DNA of 64,000 nucleotides from Robinsoniella peoriensis (GCF_000797495.1 NZ_JTGN01000003.1:170357-234356); one strand, 5' to 3'; shown: positions 52,996 to 61,778, numbered from the stretch's first letter. Made by a program: numbers and translations. Notes: generated from the letters alone by a model not told the origin.

Positions 52996-54750
52996 ATGGA
53001 GAAAAGTGCAATATTACATATTCCCCAGTCACAATATGCATTTGTGAGAAGCGGGAACGTTTTAACAATAAGGCTGCGCTCAAAGGCAGGGGACTTAACA
53101 GAATGTTCCTTTTACTATGCCGACCGGGCAGATATGCATACCCCGGTAAAGTTTACATATCTGCCTATGAGAAAGGTTCTTAGGGATGCCCTTCATGATT
53201 ATTATGAAGTGACCTTTGAAAGCCCTTATCAGAGGGTTTGTTATTATTTTAAATTAGAAAAAGAAACGGAATGGACCTATTACTATGGGGAGGGATTTAC
53301 CAGGGAGTTAGCGGATCTGGAGATCGGAGACCAGATCGTGGAGGGACGCAGTGAGTATTTTCAATATCCATTTATGCTGCGTCAGGAGGAACAGCAGATT
53401 CCGGAATGGTTTCGAAATGCCGTGGTTTATAATATATTTCCCGACAGTTTTGCGAATGAAAAAGAGAATTTAGAAATCCAAAGCCGGGAGATCCTTACGG
53501 AAAGCGGTAACAGAAGTAAAAACCGCCTTGGAGGTACGATCAGAGGAATTCTGTGGAACCTGGATTATATACAGGAGATGGGTTTTAACTGCATTTATCT
53601 GAATCCTGTTTTTGCGGCGGGAGAGTATCATAAATATGATATCTGGGACTATTATCATGTAGATCCCTGTCTGGGTACGGACGAAGACTTTGGCTGTCTT
53701 GCCGACGAGGTGCACAGACGAGGCATGCATTTGATAATAGATGGAGTATTCAATCACTGCAGCTGGCATTTTTTTGCATTTGAGGATGTGGTGCAGAAAG
53801 GGGAAAAGTCCATTTATAAGGATTGGTTTTACGAGTTAGAATTTCCGGTTGTACGCCCGTTAGATGATGAAATCCCATCTTATGCCTGCTTTGCTTATGA
53901 GAAAAAAATGCCGAAGCTCAATACGGCAAATAAGGAAGTGCAGCAGTATTTTGCCGAGGTAAGCCGCTATTGGATTGAAAAATATCATATTGACGGGTGG
54001 AGGCTGGATGTGGCAAATGAGGTGTCTAAAGAATTCTGGCGATTTTTCAGACAGACGGCAAGAGAAATAAATCCGGACATTGTCCTGATCGGTGAAGTAT
54101 GGGAAAATGCCCGGGTCTGGCTACAAGGTGACATGTTTGATTCCGTTATGAATTATGAATTCCGGGGGCTTTGCCGTGACTTTTTTGCATTGAGGAAGAC
54201 GGATGCAGATACCTTTGCTTCTTCTATGGGAAAAATGTATTTCCGATATCCCGACAATGTATCCGGCTGCCAGCTGAATCTGCTGGACAGTCATGATGTA
54301 CCGCGTTTCCTTTCACTGTGCGGAGGTGATCTGAGGAAATGGAAGCTGGCATTTCTGGTATTGGCATTTTATCCCGGAATACCAAGTTTATTTTATGGGG
54401 ATGAAAAAGGAATAGAGGGAATACGGGAGTTTGCATACCGGAGTCCCATGAAATGGGAGGAAGGGGATGAGACAGCTGCTTTTGTAAAAGAAGTGCTGCA
54501 GATCAGGAAGAAGTTTATTAAAAGCAGTATGAAGGCAAGATTATATGTTTCAGAGAACCATGCTAATCTGCTGATATTAGAGCGGAGTGGTGAAAATGAA
54601 GCAGTGGAGATACGGATGAATACCGGAAGGGATTTATACTTCCTGGAAGAACAGGAAGAGTTGACGGATTTGTACGGTGAAGGGAATATAAAGGGAGGCA
54701 TTGGGGCCTTCGGATTTATGATTAGTCACCGGAAGGGAACTTCTGATTAG
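52996..54750 (+). CDS. GH13 neopullulanase/cyclomaltodextrinase, intracellular
   Basis: A 584-residue GH13 enzyme with no signal peptide. An N-terminal CBM34-like domain (residues about 1-125) precedes the catalytic barrel. Catalytic residues: Asp338 in DGWRLDVANE, Glu367 in LIGEVWE, and Asp434 in DSHDVP. This architecture belongs to cyclomaltodextrinase, neopullulanase and maltogenic amylase. It hydrolyses imported maltodextrins. Its last 29 bases overlap the antisense end of a truncated amylase gene. Confidence 0.92.
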   Translation: MEKSAILHIPQSQYAFVRSGNVLTIRLRSKAGDLTECSFYYADRADMHTPVKFTYLPMRKVLRDALHDYYEVTFESPYQRVCYYFKLEKETEWTYYYGEGFTRELADLEIGDQIVEGRSEYFQYPFMLRQEEQQIPEWFRNAVVYNIFPDSFANEKENLEIQSREILTESGNRSKNRLGGTIRGILWNLDYIQEMGFNCIYLNPVFAAGEYHKYDIWDYYHVDPCLGTDEDFGCLADEVHRRGMHLIIDGVFNHCSWHFFAFEDVVQKGEKSIYKDWFYELEFPVVRPLDDEIPSYACFAYEKKMPKLNTANKEVQQYFAEVSRYWIEKYHIDGWRLDVANEVSKEFWRFFRQTAREINPDIVLIGEVWENARVWLQGDMFDSVMNYEFRGLCRDFFALRKTDADTFASSMGKMYFRYPDNVSGCQLNLLDSHDVPRFLSLCGGDLRKWKLAFLVLAFYPGIPSLFYGDEKGIEGIREFAYRSPMKWEEGDETAAFVKEVLQIRKKFIKSSMKARLYVSENHANLLILERSGENEAVEIRMNTGRDLYFLEEQEELTDLYGEGNIKGGIGAFGFMISHRKGTSD

Positions 54751-55231
54751 CAAGTTTCAATACGGCAGCGTTGTGGTTAACGCTATTACTTGCCTCCGGG
54801 TCTTCGGTACCGAAATACCGGCTGGCCCTGTTGGGATCATATACATTGTAGCCGTGATAGGCGGTCGGCCACTGTTTGCCGGAAGCATCCGGTACTCCCC
54901 AGAGCTGTGGATCCGAAACGGGAGAGATCCAGATAGCAGTATAGCCCATGCCTTTTATGTAGGGGATTTTGTCTATAATACCCTGCCAGTCACCGCCGTG
55001 CATATACCGGAAATCATCCTGGCTGTTTTCGGTATAGCGAAAAGCCTCTCCGGCTGCATTATTACCGGAATCCCCGTCATAGAACCTGTCTACCATAATC
55101 TGATAAATGGATTCGCCTCTGAGGGATGTGGCTGCAAAGGCATTTGCGGGCAGTAATGTGACTGAGAGTAAAAGAATGCTCAAAAAACAAAACAGATAAC
55201 GACGCAGCTTTTTCATTTTACTTAATTTCAT
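54722..55231 (-). pseudogene. Truncated secreted alpha-amylase (N-terminal fragment)
   Basis: The 169-residue frame has a good signal peptide (LFCFLSILLLSVTLLPANAFA) and the start of a GH13 barrel: IYQIMVDRFYDGDSGN, FRYMHGGDWQGIIDKIPYIKGMGYTAIWISPV, WPTAYHGYNVYDPNRASRYFGTEDPEASN. It stops before all three catalytic residues; GH13 amylases run to about 450 or more. The last ten or so residues (LANQKFPSGD) are read from antisense to the end of the neighbouring GH13 gene. Ribosome site AGGAGGAAG and upstream operator survive. A deletion most likely removed the 3' part. Confidence 0.85.
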
Positions 55232-55248
55232 ACTCTTCCTCCTTTTTT

Positions 55249-55263
55249 GGGAAAACGATTTAC
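55249..55263. promoter_or_regulatory. LacI-type operator upstream of the truncated amylase gene
   Basis: GGGAAAACGATTTAC lies just upstream of the amylase ribosome site and matches the reverse complement of the operator at 49689 except at two or so positions. Confidence 0.5.
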
Positions 55264-55390
55264 TGGATTTGTTACAGCGGACAAAACAAATTGCTTAATA
55301 AAATCTTACATATCATGATATATATGTGAAATTATACTATAAAATTTGCGATGATCAATACAAATTAAGGCAAAATGATTAAATAAATTA

Positions 55391-55405
55391 GGAAAGCGCT
55401 TTATC
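55391..55405. promoter_or_regulatory. LacI-type operator upstream of its own regulator gene
   Basis: GGAAAGCGCTTTATC, containing the palindromic core AAAGCGCTTT, 39 bases before the LacI start. Suits autoregulation or CcpA control. Confidence 0.5.
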
Positions 55406-55443
55406 ATATAGATAATTATATAAAATAAGCACAGGAGGTGCAT

Positions 55444-56469
55444 ATGAAAATAACAATAAAAGATGTGGCAAGAGAGGCGGGAGTATCCATTTCAACAGTT
55501 TCCAAAGTAATCAATGACGCTCCCACTATTTCAGATGCCACGAAAATCCGTGTGAAGGAGATCATGGAAGAACTGCATTACCAGCCGAATTCCCAGGCAA
55601 GTAATTTTGCAAGGCAAAAAACGAACAATATTATATTTTTGACAAAGCTGGAGCCGCGCATTGCTTTTTCCAATCCCCATATGTTCGAAATTATGTGCGG
55701 GGTACAGACCATACTTGGAGCGAAGTCCTATAATATGAGTTTTACAGGAGCGAGGAGCAAAGAAGAGGCACTTTCTATTGCAAAGGATGCCATTGCCAGA
55801 AAACGTGCAGACGGAATCGTAGTCCATGGGTCCGCCACATCGAAGGAACTGGCTGAATTGCTTGTGAATGAAGCATTTCCCCATATACTGATCGGAAAAC
55901 CCAGATTTCGAAGCCCTGTGTGCTGGATTGATATCAATAACTGTATCTCAGGGGAAATGGCGGCAACGCACCTGGCGGAGTATGGATATACCAGGATTGC
56001 CTTTGTGGGGGGAAGAAAAGAAGACGAGATATCCACAGACAGGCTGCTGGGCTTTACTTCGGCAATGAGGGAAAATGGGCTCAGCGTGCCGGAGCATTTT
56101 ATCAAACATGGAACCTATACCAAGGAAAGCGGATATCAGCTTACAATGGAACTATTAGATGCACCTGACAAGCCGGAAGCGATTATCTGCGAAAACGATA
56201 AGATTGCTTACGGTGTAATGCAGGCTCTGGATGAGCGGAAATTCCGGATACCCGGGCAGATGTCCGTCATCTCCTTTGATGACTTTCCGCTATCGCATAT
56301 GATTGAGCCGCCTATGACGGTGGTGGACATTGATGTTTACGATATGGGAATTCAGGCAGGAAGGCTTCTGCTGCAAAAAATCAGGCATCCGCTTCTCCAG
56401 GTCCAGTATTATACCACCCTTCCGAAACTGGTTGTCAGGGAAACAACATGCAGAAAAAAGACATTTTAA
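55444..56469 (+). CDS. LacI-family regulator of maltodextrin genes (MalR-like)
   Basis: A 341-residue LacI regulator. The headpiece ITIKDVAREAGVSISTVSKVINDAPTISDAT and hinge QPNSQASNFARQK are classical. The effector domain has IICENDKIAYGVMQALDE and VISFDDFPLSHMIEPPMTVVD. Start at the ATG 55444 after AGGAGGTG. It is divergent from the truncated amylase gene and adjacent to the maltodextrin operon, with similar operators at all three places. Ligand presumably maltose/maltodextrin. Confidence 0.9.
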   Translation: MKITIKDVAREAGVSISTVSKVINDAPTISDATKIRVKEIMEELHYQPNSQASNFARQKTNNIIFLTKLEPRIAFSNPHMFEIMCGVQTILGAKSYNMSFTGARSKEEALSIAKDAIARKRADGIVVHGSATSKELAELLVNEAFPHILIGKPRFRSPVCWIDINNCISGEMAATHLAEYGYTRIAFVGGRKEDEISTDRLLGFTSAMRENGLSVPEHFIKHGTYTKESGYQLTMELLDAPDKPEAIICENDKIAYGVMQALDERKFRIPGQMSVISFDDFPLSHMIEPPMTVVDIDVYDMGIQAGRLLLQKIRHPLLQVQYYTTLPKLVVRETTCRKKTF

Positions 56470-56473
56470 AGAT

Positions 56474-56491
56474 TTGATAAAAATTTATCAA
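56474..56491. promoter_or_regulatory. Palindromic operator upstream of the CODH promoter (Rex-like)
   Basis: TTGATAAAAATTTATCAA, an 18-base inverted repeat. It differs from the Rex consensus TTGTTAA-N4-TTAACAA by one position in each half. It lies just upstream of the -35 box. Confidence 0.5.
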
Positions 56492-56498
56492 TACCCTC

Positions 56499-56527
56499 TT
56501 CACAAATAGAAAATTTCATGTTATAGT
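56499..56527 (+). promoter_or_regulatory. Promoter of the CODH operon
   Basis: TTCACA (56499-56504), 17 bases, TATAGT (56522-56527). Inverted repeats flank it on both sides (56474 and 56528). Confidence 0.7.
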
Positions 56528-56546
56528 ATCAATAACAGTTATTGAT
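56528..56546. promoter_or_regulatory. Palindromic operator at the CODH transcription start
   Basis: ATCAATAACAGTTATTGAT is a perfect 9+1+9 inverted repeat directly after the -10 box, covering the predicted start site. Its position fits a repressor site. Confidence 0.6.
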
Positions 56547-56588
56547 ATCAAATGAGTTTATAAGCATACATTAAAGGAGGATATTTTC

Positions 56589-58478
56589 ATGTCAAATTGT
56601 AGTTCATGTTTCAGCTGCAACACCTGCAAAAGTGCAGACAAACCTTTGGAGGCTTTTATTAAGACATTACCCATGGAGACATCTCATCACAGAGTGGAAT
56701 CCCAGTCTACAAAATGTGGATTTGGACTGCAGGGTGTCTGTTGCCGTCTCTGTGCTAACGGACCATGCAGAATTACCCCGAAAGCTCCAAGAGGTATCTG
56801 CGGAGCAGATGCAGATACCATTGTTACCAGGAATTTTTTAAGAGCAGTGGCAGCCGGAAGCGGATGTTATATTCATGTTGTGGAAAATACGGCTCTGAAC
56901 CTTAAGAATACGGCACTTGCGAAGGGTAAGATCCGTTCGGAAGCGTCACTTCGGAATCTGGCTGAAGTACTTGGCATTGAAGGTGAAGATGTTTATGATC
57001 TGGCAGTAAAGGTTGCAGATGCTGTTCTGGCTGACCTCTACAAACCGGAATATGTGCAGATGGAATTGATTGAGAAACTGGCTTACGGCAAACGCCTGGA
57101 TGCCTGGAAAGCACTTGGAATTATGCCGGGCGGATCCAAGTCAGAAGTATTCTCAGGCGTAGTAAAATGTTCCACAAACCTGAATTCAGATCCAATGGAT
57201 ATGCTGGTTCACTGCCTGAAACTGGGGGTTTCTACCGGTGTATACGGACTGATGCTTACAAATTTGTTAAATGATATCCTGTTAGGTGAACCGGAGATAC
57301 GATTTGCACCGGTTGGACTTAACGTGATTGATACTGATTATATCAATATTATGATTACCGGACACCAGCACTCCATGTTTACATATATCCAGGATCGTCT
57401 GATTGAAGAGGACGTAGTGGCGAAAGCGAAAGCTGTGGGTGCAAAAGGATTTAAACTGGTTGGATGTACCTGTGTAGGCCAGGATCTTCAGCTTCGCGGT
57501 GCACATTATACGGAGATTTTTGACGGTCATGCAGGTAACAACTATACAAGTGAAGCAATTCTGGCTACCGGAGGCATTGATGCGGTTCTTTCAGAATTTA
57601 ACTGTACACTGCCGGGTATTGAACCTATTTGTGAAGAACTTCAAATTAAACAGATCTGTATAGATGATGTGGCTAAGAAGAGAAATGCAGAATTGATTCC
57701 ATTTAAATTCGAGAGCAGAGTAGAAGACGGAGACCGTATTATCGATGAAATTATTGCCGGCTATGTTGCACGCCGCGGCAGTGTAGAAATGAATCTTCTT
57801 CCGGAACATGGAAATAAAAATACGTTAACCGGCGTCAGCGAAATTTCTCTGAAAAAATTCCTGGGTGATTCCTGGAAGCCGTTAATCGACCTGATTGTAT
57901 CCGGCAAGATCAAAGGTGTGGCTGGAGTTGTAGGATGTTCAAGCGTAGCATACGGACACGATACTTTGACTGTAGAGCTTACGAAAGAATTGATCAAAAG
58001 AGATATCATTGTACTCAGTGCAGGATGTTCTTCAGGCGGTATTGAAAACTGCGGACTGATGACACCGGAAGCAGCAGAACTTGCCGGACCAAACTTAAAA
58101 GAAGTATGTAAATCACTTGGAATTCCTCCGGTATTGAACTTTGGACCATGTCTTGCAATCGGAAGACTGGAAATGGTGGCAACGGAACTTGCGAAGGAAA
58201 TCGGCATTGATATTCCTCAGCTGCCGCTGGTATTATCAGCAGCACAGTGGCTGGAAGAGCAGGCACTTGCAGACGGATGCTTTGGACTTGCACTGGGTCT
58301 GCCCCTTCACCTTGGCGTACCGCCTTTTGTAACCGGAAGTTCACTGGTGACAAAAGTCCTGACAGAAGATATGAAATCACTGACAGGCGGTCAGGTTATT
58401 ATAGACGGAGATGCGAAATCATCCGCTGATACTTTAGAGAAAATCATAGAAGAAAAGAGAAGTGCTCTTAATATCTAG
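56589..58478 (+). CDS. cooS: Carbon monoxide dehydrogenase-type (CooS) protein, non-canonical active site
   Basis: A 629-residue Ni-Fe-S enzyme of the CooS family. Clusters B and D Cys are complete (C43, C51, C52, C55, C60, C71), as are C-cluster ligands H259, C295, C339, C450, C480 and C521. Aligned by eye with Carboxydothermus CODH-II from memory, the catalytic Lys563 position is Gln558 (EEQALADG), Asp219 appears as Gly217, and the His93-102 relay is mostly missing (Tyr94; one His at 96). Either it is not a classical CO oxidiser or it uses other residues. It carries an extra Cys-rich N-terminus (CSSCFSCNTC). First gene of a four-gene redox operon. Confidence 0.9.
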   Translation: MSNCSSCFSCNTCKSADKPLEAFIKTLPMETSHHRVESQSTKCGFGLQGVCCRLCANGPCRITPKAPRGICGADADTIVTRNFLRAVAAGSGCYIHVVENTALNLKNTALAKGKIRSEASLRNLAEVLGIEGEDVYDLAVKVADAVLADLYKPEYVQMELIEKLAYGKRLDAWKALGIMPGGSKSEVFSGVVKCSTNLNSDPMDMLVHCLKLGVSTGVYGLMLTNLLNDILLGEPEIRFAPVGLNVIDTDYINIMITGHQHSMFTYIQDRLIEEDVVAKAKAVGAKGFKLVGCTCVGQDLQLRGAHYTEIFDGHAGNNYTSEAILATGGIDAVLSEFNCTLPGIEPICEELQIKQICIDDVAKKRNAELIPFKFESRVEDGDRIIDEIIAGYVARRGSVEMNLLPEHGNKNTLTGVSEISLKKFLGDSWKPLIDLIVSGKIKGVAGVVGCSSVAYGHDTLTVELTKELIKRDIIVLSAGCSSGGIENCGLMTPEAAELAGPNLKEVCKSLGIPPVLNFGPCLAIGRLEMVATELAKEIGIDIPQLPLVLSAAQWLEEQALADGCFGLALGLPLHLGVPPFVTGSSLVTKVLTEDMKSLTGGQVIIDGDAKSSADTLEKIIEEKRSALNI

Positions 58479-58492
58479 AAAGGTGGCGCCTT

Positions 58493-58954
58493 ATGAAACG
58501 TATATTTGTGGACGCATCGAAATGTGACGGATGCAAGAACTGCAGCATTGCCTGTATGAATGCCCACCGTAAGACACCTGGTACCATCTATGACCTGTGC
58601 CTGACGGACCCGGAAAACGAATCCAGGAACTATATCTATAATGATGGAAAGGGCGGCTATACTCCGGTATTCTGCCGCCACTGCGATGAACCGGACTGTG
58701 TGGGTGCCTGTATGAGCGGAGCATTGGTGAAAAACCTGAAAACCGGGTTGGTGGAATACGACAGGGATAAATGCGCAGCATGTTATATGTGTGTGATGAA
58801 CTGTAAATTCGGGGTTCCAAAACCTGATTATTCCAGAACCTATATGATAAAATGCGATTTCTGCCAGGATAAAGATGGAGATCCATCTGGCGAAGAAGGC
58901 CCGTCTTGTGTGGCAGCCTGTCCGAAGCAGGCAATCTTTGTAAAGGAGGTGTAA
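58493..58954 (+). CDS. cooF: CooF-like four-cluster ferredoxin
   Basis: A 153-residue iron-sulfur protein. Four Cys sets are visible: CDGCKNCSIACM; CRHCDEPDCVGAC; CAACYMCVMNC; and CDFCQ with a later CVAACPKQ. This fits four [4Fe-4S] clusters, as in CooF and HycB. It should carry electrons from the CooS protein to the following flavoprotein. Starts 14 bases after cooS and ends three bases before the next gene. Confidence 0.9.
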   Translation: MKRIFVDASKCDGCKNCSIACMNAHRKTPGTIYDLCLTDPENESRNYIYNDGKGGYTPVFCRHCDEPDCVGACMSGALVKNLKTGLVEYDRDKCAACYMCVMNCKFGVPKPDYSRTYMIKCDFCQDKDGDPSGEEGPSCVAACPKQAIFVKEV

Positions 58955-58957
58955 TAT

Positions 58958-60193
58958 ATGGAGAGATTTGTAATCATCGGAGCTGGTGCTGCGGGAATCA
59001 AAGCGGCAGAACGTATTCGTAAAATGGAAGATGAAGCCCAAATTACAGTGATTTCTATTGATGACCAGGTTCATTCACGCTGTATGCTGCACAAAGTCCT
59101 TGGCAAAGAGCGGACAGAAAAAGGAATTAATTTTGTTCCTGAGAATTTCTTTGAAGTAAATAAAATTCGTTTTATTGATACGGAAGCAGTAACCCGGGTG
59201 GATACAAAGAAGCAGGAAGTAACTCTGGCCTGTGGAGCTTTCGTTCCTTACGATAAGCTTCTTTTGGCAACTGGATCCGCTTATGTGGTACCGCCGATTC
59301 CTCATTTCCGGGAGGCAGAAAATGTCTTTGGCTTTCGTGATCTGAGTGATGCAAGGGCAATACAGACTGCCCTGGATACTTACGGAAAAAATGTATTTAT
59401 TGTAGGATCCGGACTGGTTGGACTGGATGCGGCATCAGCATTGACACATTTAGGAGGCAAGGTTACAATAGCAGAAATGGCGGATCGTGTAATGCCACTT
59501 CAGACAGATGCCTATGCAGCAAGTGTTTATCAGGCGGCATTTGAAAAGGCGGGATGCAAATTTAAACTTGGGGTATCCGCTAATGATTCCGTGGTAGATG
59601 ATAATGGAAATATCATAGCAGTTCAGCTGTCAAATGGAGAAAGCATTCCCTGTGATTTTATCATTGTTGCAGCAGGTGTCCGTCCCAAGGTGGATTTTCT
59701 GAAGGACAGCGGCATTGAGATAGAACGTGGAATCGGGGTAAATGAATTTTTACAGACAAATATCCCGAATGTCTACGCAGCAGGCGATGTGACAGGTTTA
59801 TCCGGAGTATGGCCGGACGCTATGGAGCAGGGGAAAACTGCAGCAATGAATATGTGTGGTGCAGTGCTGGAATACGAGAAGCCGTATCCATTTAAAAATA
59901 CCAGTAATTTCTATGGAATAACTATGCTTTCAGTGGGAAAACTGGATGATAAAGAAGAAGGTGTGAAGATCTTTACCCAGAAGGGAAAAGGCAGCTACAA
60001 AAAAGCCTTCATTAAGGATGGAAAACTTCAGAGTATTCTGATTCAGGGAGATATTTCGAATACCGGTATTTATTTATATCTGATTCGTAAACAGATTCCA
60101 TTGGGAGATTTGTCAGAAAAGGTATTTAATTTGTCTTTTGCAGATTTTTATGGGTATAATGAAAATACCGGCGCATACGAATTTGCTGGATAA
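58958..60193 (+). CDS. NAD(P)/FAD-dependent oxidoreductase of the CODH operon
   Basis: A 411-residue flavoprotein of the pyridine nucleotide-disulfide type. FAD motif IIGAGAAGIKAAE at residues 5-17, NAD(P) motif VGSGLVGLDAA at about 148, and the second FAD motif NVYAAGDVTG at about 270. Relatives are NADH:rubredoxin oxidoreductases and the FNOR of CooS-CooF-FNOR operons. Likely links reduced ferredoxin, NAD(P)H and the rubredoxin encoded next. Overlap with cooF is nil (3-base gap). Confidence 0.88.
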   Translation: MERFVIIGAGAAGIKAAERIRKMEDEAQITVISIDDQVHSRCMLHKVLGKERTEKGINFVPENFFEVNKIRFIDTEAVTRVDTKKQEVTLACGAFVPYDKLLLATGSAYVVPPIPHFREAENVFGFRDLSDARAIQTALDTYGKNVFIVGSGLVGLDAASALTHLGGKVTIAEMADRVMPLQTDAYAASVYQAAFEKAGCKFKLGVSANDSVVDDNGNIIAVQLSNGESIPCDFIIVAAGVRPKVDFLKDSGIEIERGIGVNEFLQTNIPNVYAAGDVTGLSGVWPDAMEQGKTAAMNMCGAVLEYEKPYPFKNTSNFYGITMLSVGKLDDKEEGVKIFTQKGKGSYKKAFIKDGKLQSILIQGDISNTGIYLYLIRKQIPLGDLSEKVFNLSFADFYGYNENTGAYEFAG

Positions 60194-60265
60194 ATTTTTA
60201 AAATATGATATAATACAGTTTATAGTTTTGAAAAGACTTACACTATTTAAAGGAGGTGAAACAAC

Positions 60266-60427
60266 ATGAAAAAATATATTTGTGAACCATGCGGATATGA
60301 ATATGATCCGGAAGTAGGTGATCCAGATGGCGGAATTGCTCCTGGAACAGCATTTGAAGATATTCCAGAAGACTGGGTTTGCCCAATCTGTGGTATGGGA
60401 AAAGATGTTTTTGTAGAAGCTGAATAA
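60266..60427 (+). CDS. Rubredoxin
   Basis: A 53-residue protein, shorter than the other genes here, with AGGAGGTGAAACAAC upstream. Two CxxC pairs bind one iron: CEPCGY (residues 6-9) and CPICGM (39-42), with [12 protein letters not shown] and the DIPEDWVCP signature between them. An electron carrier; in many anaerobes it feeds oxygen- or superoxide-reducing enzymes. It lies 72 bases behind the flavoprotein, which is likely its reductase. Confidence 0.96.
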   Translation: MKKYICEPCGYEYDPEVGDPDGGIAPGTAFEDIPEDWVCPICGMGKDVFVEAE

Positions 60428-60462
60428 TTGCATTTACAAAAAGATACTTAAGTATGCATATA

Positions 60463-60487
60463 CCGCCGGACATTTGATGAACGGCGG
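60463..60487 (+). other. Short GC hairpin after rubredoxin
   Basis: CCGCCG (60463-60468) pairs with CGGCGG (60482-60487). No T-run follows directly. Possibly an mRNA 3' end stabiliser ahead of the terminator. Confidence 0.4.
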
Positions 60488-60496
60488 GTAAAGAAG

Positions 60497-60554
60497 AAGC
60501 TGCCATGCAGTACGGAGAAATAGAAAATGATCCGTATAAAATGGCAGCTTTTTC
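60497..60554 (+). terminator. Strong terminator of the CODH operon
   Basis: AAGCTGCCAT pairs with ATGGCAGCTT, with an inner TACGGA/TCCGTA stem, and TTTTTCTT follows. Confidence 0.85.
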
Positions 60555-60719
60555 TTAAGATAATCTAAATAAGTGATACAATTACGATGCAATACTGAAG
60601 ACTTTATAAATTTTTCCAGTAAAAGTTGCTTTTTACCGTAGAAAGATTTATAATGAAATGGATTATAAGGTGAAATCTGGTAATACTTATAATTGAGGAA
60701 AATTAAGGAGGAATAAATA

Positions 60720-61778
60720 ATGAAGAGGATATCATTGTTTTTTGCAGCATTATTGGTTACGGTATCTTTAGCAGGATGCGGCGATAAAGAAAAGGAAACA
60801 GAACCGCAGACCCTGGCAGTGACCGAAGCTCCAACTACGAAACAGACGGAGACTCAGACACAGACAACAGAACCGCAGACAGAAAGCAGCACTGATAAGA
60901 CAAGAGAATTAAACGGACTCGTTACAGGGGTGACAGCGGATTCCGTTGATATTCAGACAGCAAGAGGTAAAAAGCTTACATTTTCAACAACGGGCGCACA
61001 GATGCAGACAACTGCAGAGCTGAAAGCAGGTAGCCAGATTACTATCCTGTATAAAGGCAAAGTAGTAGACACAGATACATCGGGAGCTAAGGTATCTGGA
61101 ATCAAAGATATGGATGCAAGTGCAGAGAAAATTACAGAGGGTGAGCCAGTTGTAGCAGAAACAGCTGATCCCAATGCAACCGGAGGAACATTAAACGGAA
61201 CAATTTCTGAAATCACAGGAGAAAGAATTGTAATCCTTGGTGATGATGGAGATTCCTATTATTTTACACATGACAAATGTAAAATGGTACTTGGAAATGG
61301 TATCCAGGATACAAATTATGTATCAGTAAAATTCACAGGCGACGTATATGGTCCGGAAATTGTACCGGCGGTAGAAATTACCGACAATACGACAAATTCA
61401 GCACCACAAACGGAAAACAGTACTAAAGTTACAGGGACTATCACAGATGTAACAATGAGCACCCTTTCAATTTCAGCAGATGATGGACAAGAGTTAAGCT
61501 TTACTATCACTGGAGTACCGATTAATATCACGGGCGGTCTTATGATTGGTGAAACGGTTGGAATCAACTACACCGGTGATGTAAGCAGCGCTAAGGTTAC
61601 ATCGATTACAGATACTAGCGGCGGCAGCACTAATACAGATGCAGGCAGCAGCAATGCTGAATCAAATGCATCTTCAGAGTCAAATGCGGCTACAGAAGCA
61701 GGACAGAATGCAAATAACAATGCAAGTGCGAATGATGCAGCAGATGGTAATAATGCAGATGCAAATAATGCCCAGTAA
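60720..61778 (+). CDS. Secreted lipoprotein with three repeated beta domains
   Basis: A 352-residue lipoprotein (MKRISLFFAALLVTVSLAGC). A Thr/Gln/Glu-rich linker (about 22-62) is followed by three related units of about 65 residues beginning ELNGLVTGVT, GTLNGTISEIT and TKVTGTITDVT, each with a motif similar to G-V-V-D/G-D-V, resembling small OB-like beta folds. The C-terminal 60 residues are a low-complexity Asn/Ala/Ser/Asp run. Ends with a terminator. Function unknown; a cell-wall-spanning or binding role is possible. Confidence 0.75.
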   Translation: MKRISLFFAALLVTVSLAGCGDKEKETEPQTLAVTEAPTTKQTETQTQTTEPQTESSTDKTRELNGLVTGVTADSVDIQTARGKKLTFSTTGAQMQTTAELKAGSQITILYKGKVVDTDTSGAKVSGIKDMDASAEKITEGEPVVAETADPNATGGTLNGTISEITGERIVILGDDGDSYYFTHDKCKMVLGNGIQDTNYVSVKFTGDVYGPEIVPAVEITDNTTNSAPQTENSTKVTGTITDVTMSTLSISADDGQELSFTITGVPINITGGLMIGETVGINYTGDVSSAKVTSITDTSGGSTNTDAGSSNAESNASSESNAATEAGQNANNNASANDAADGNNADANNAQ

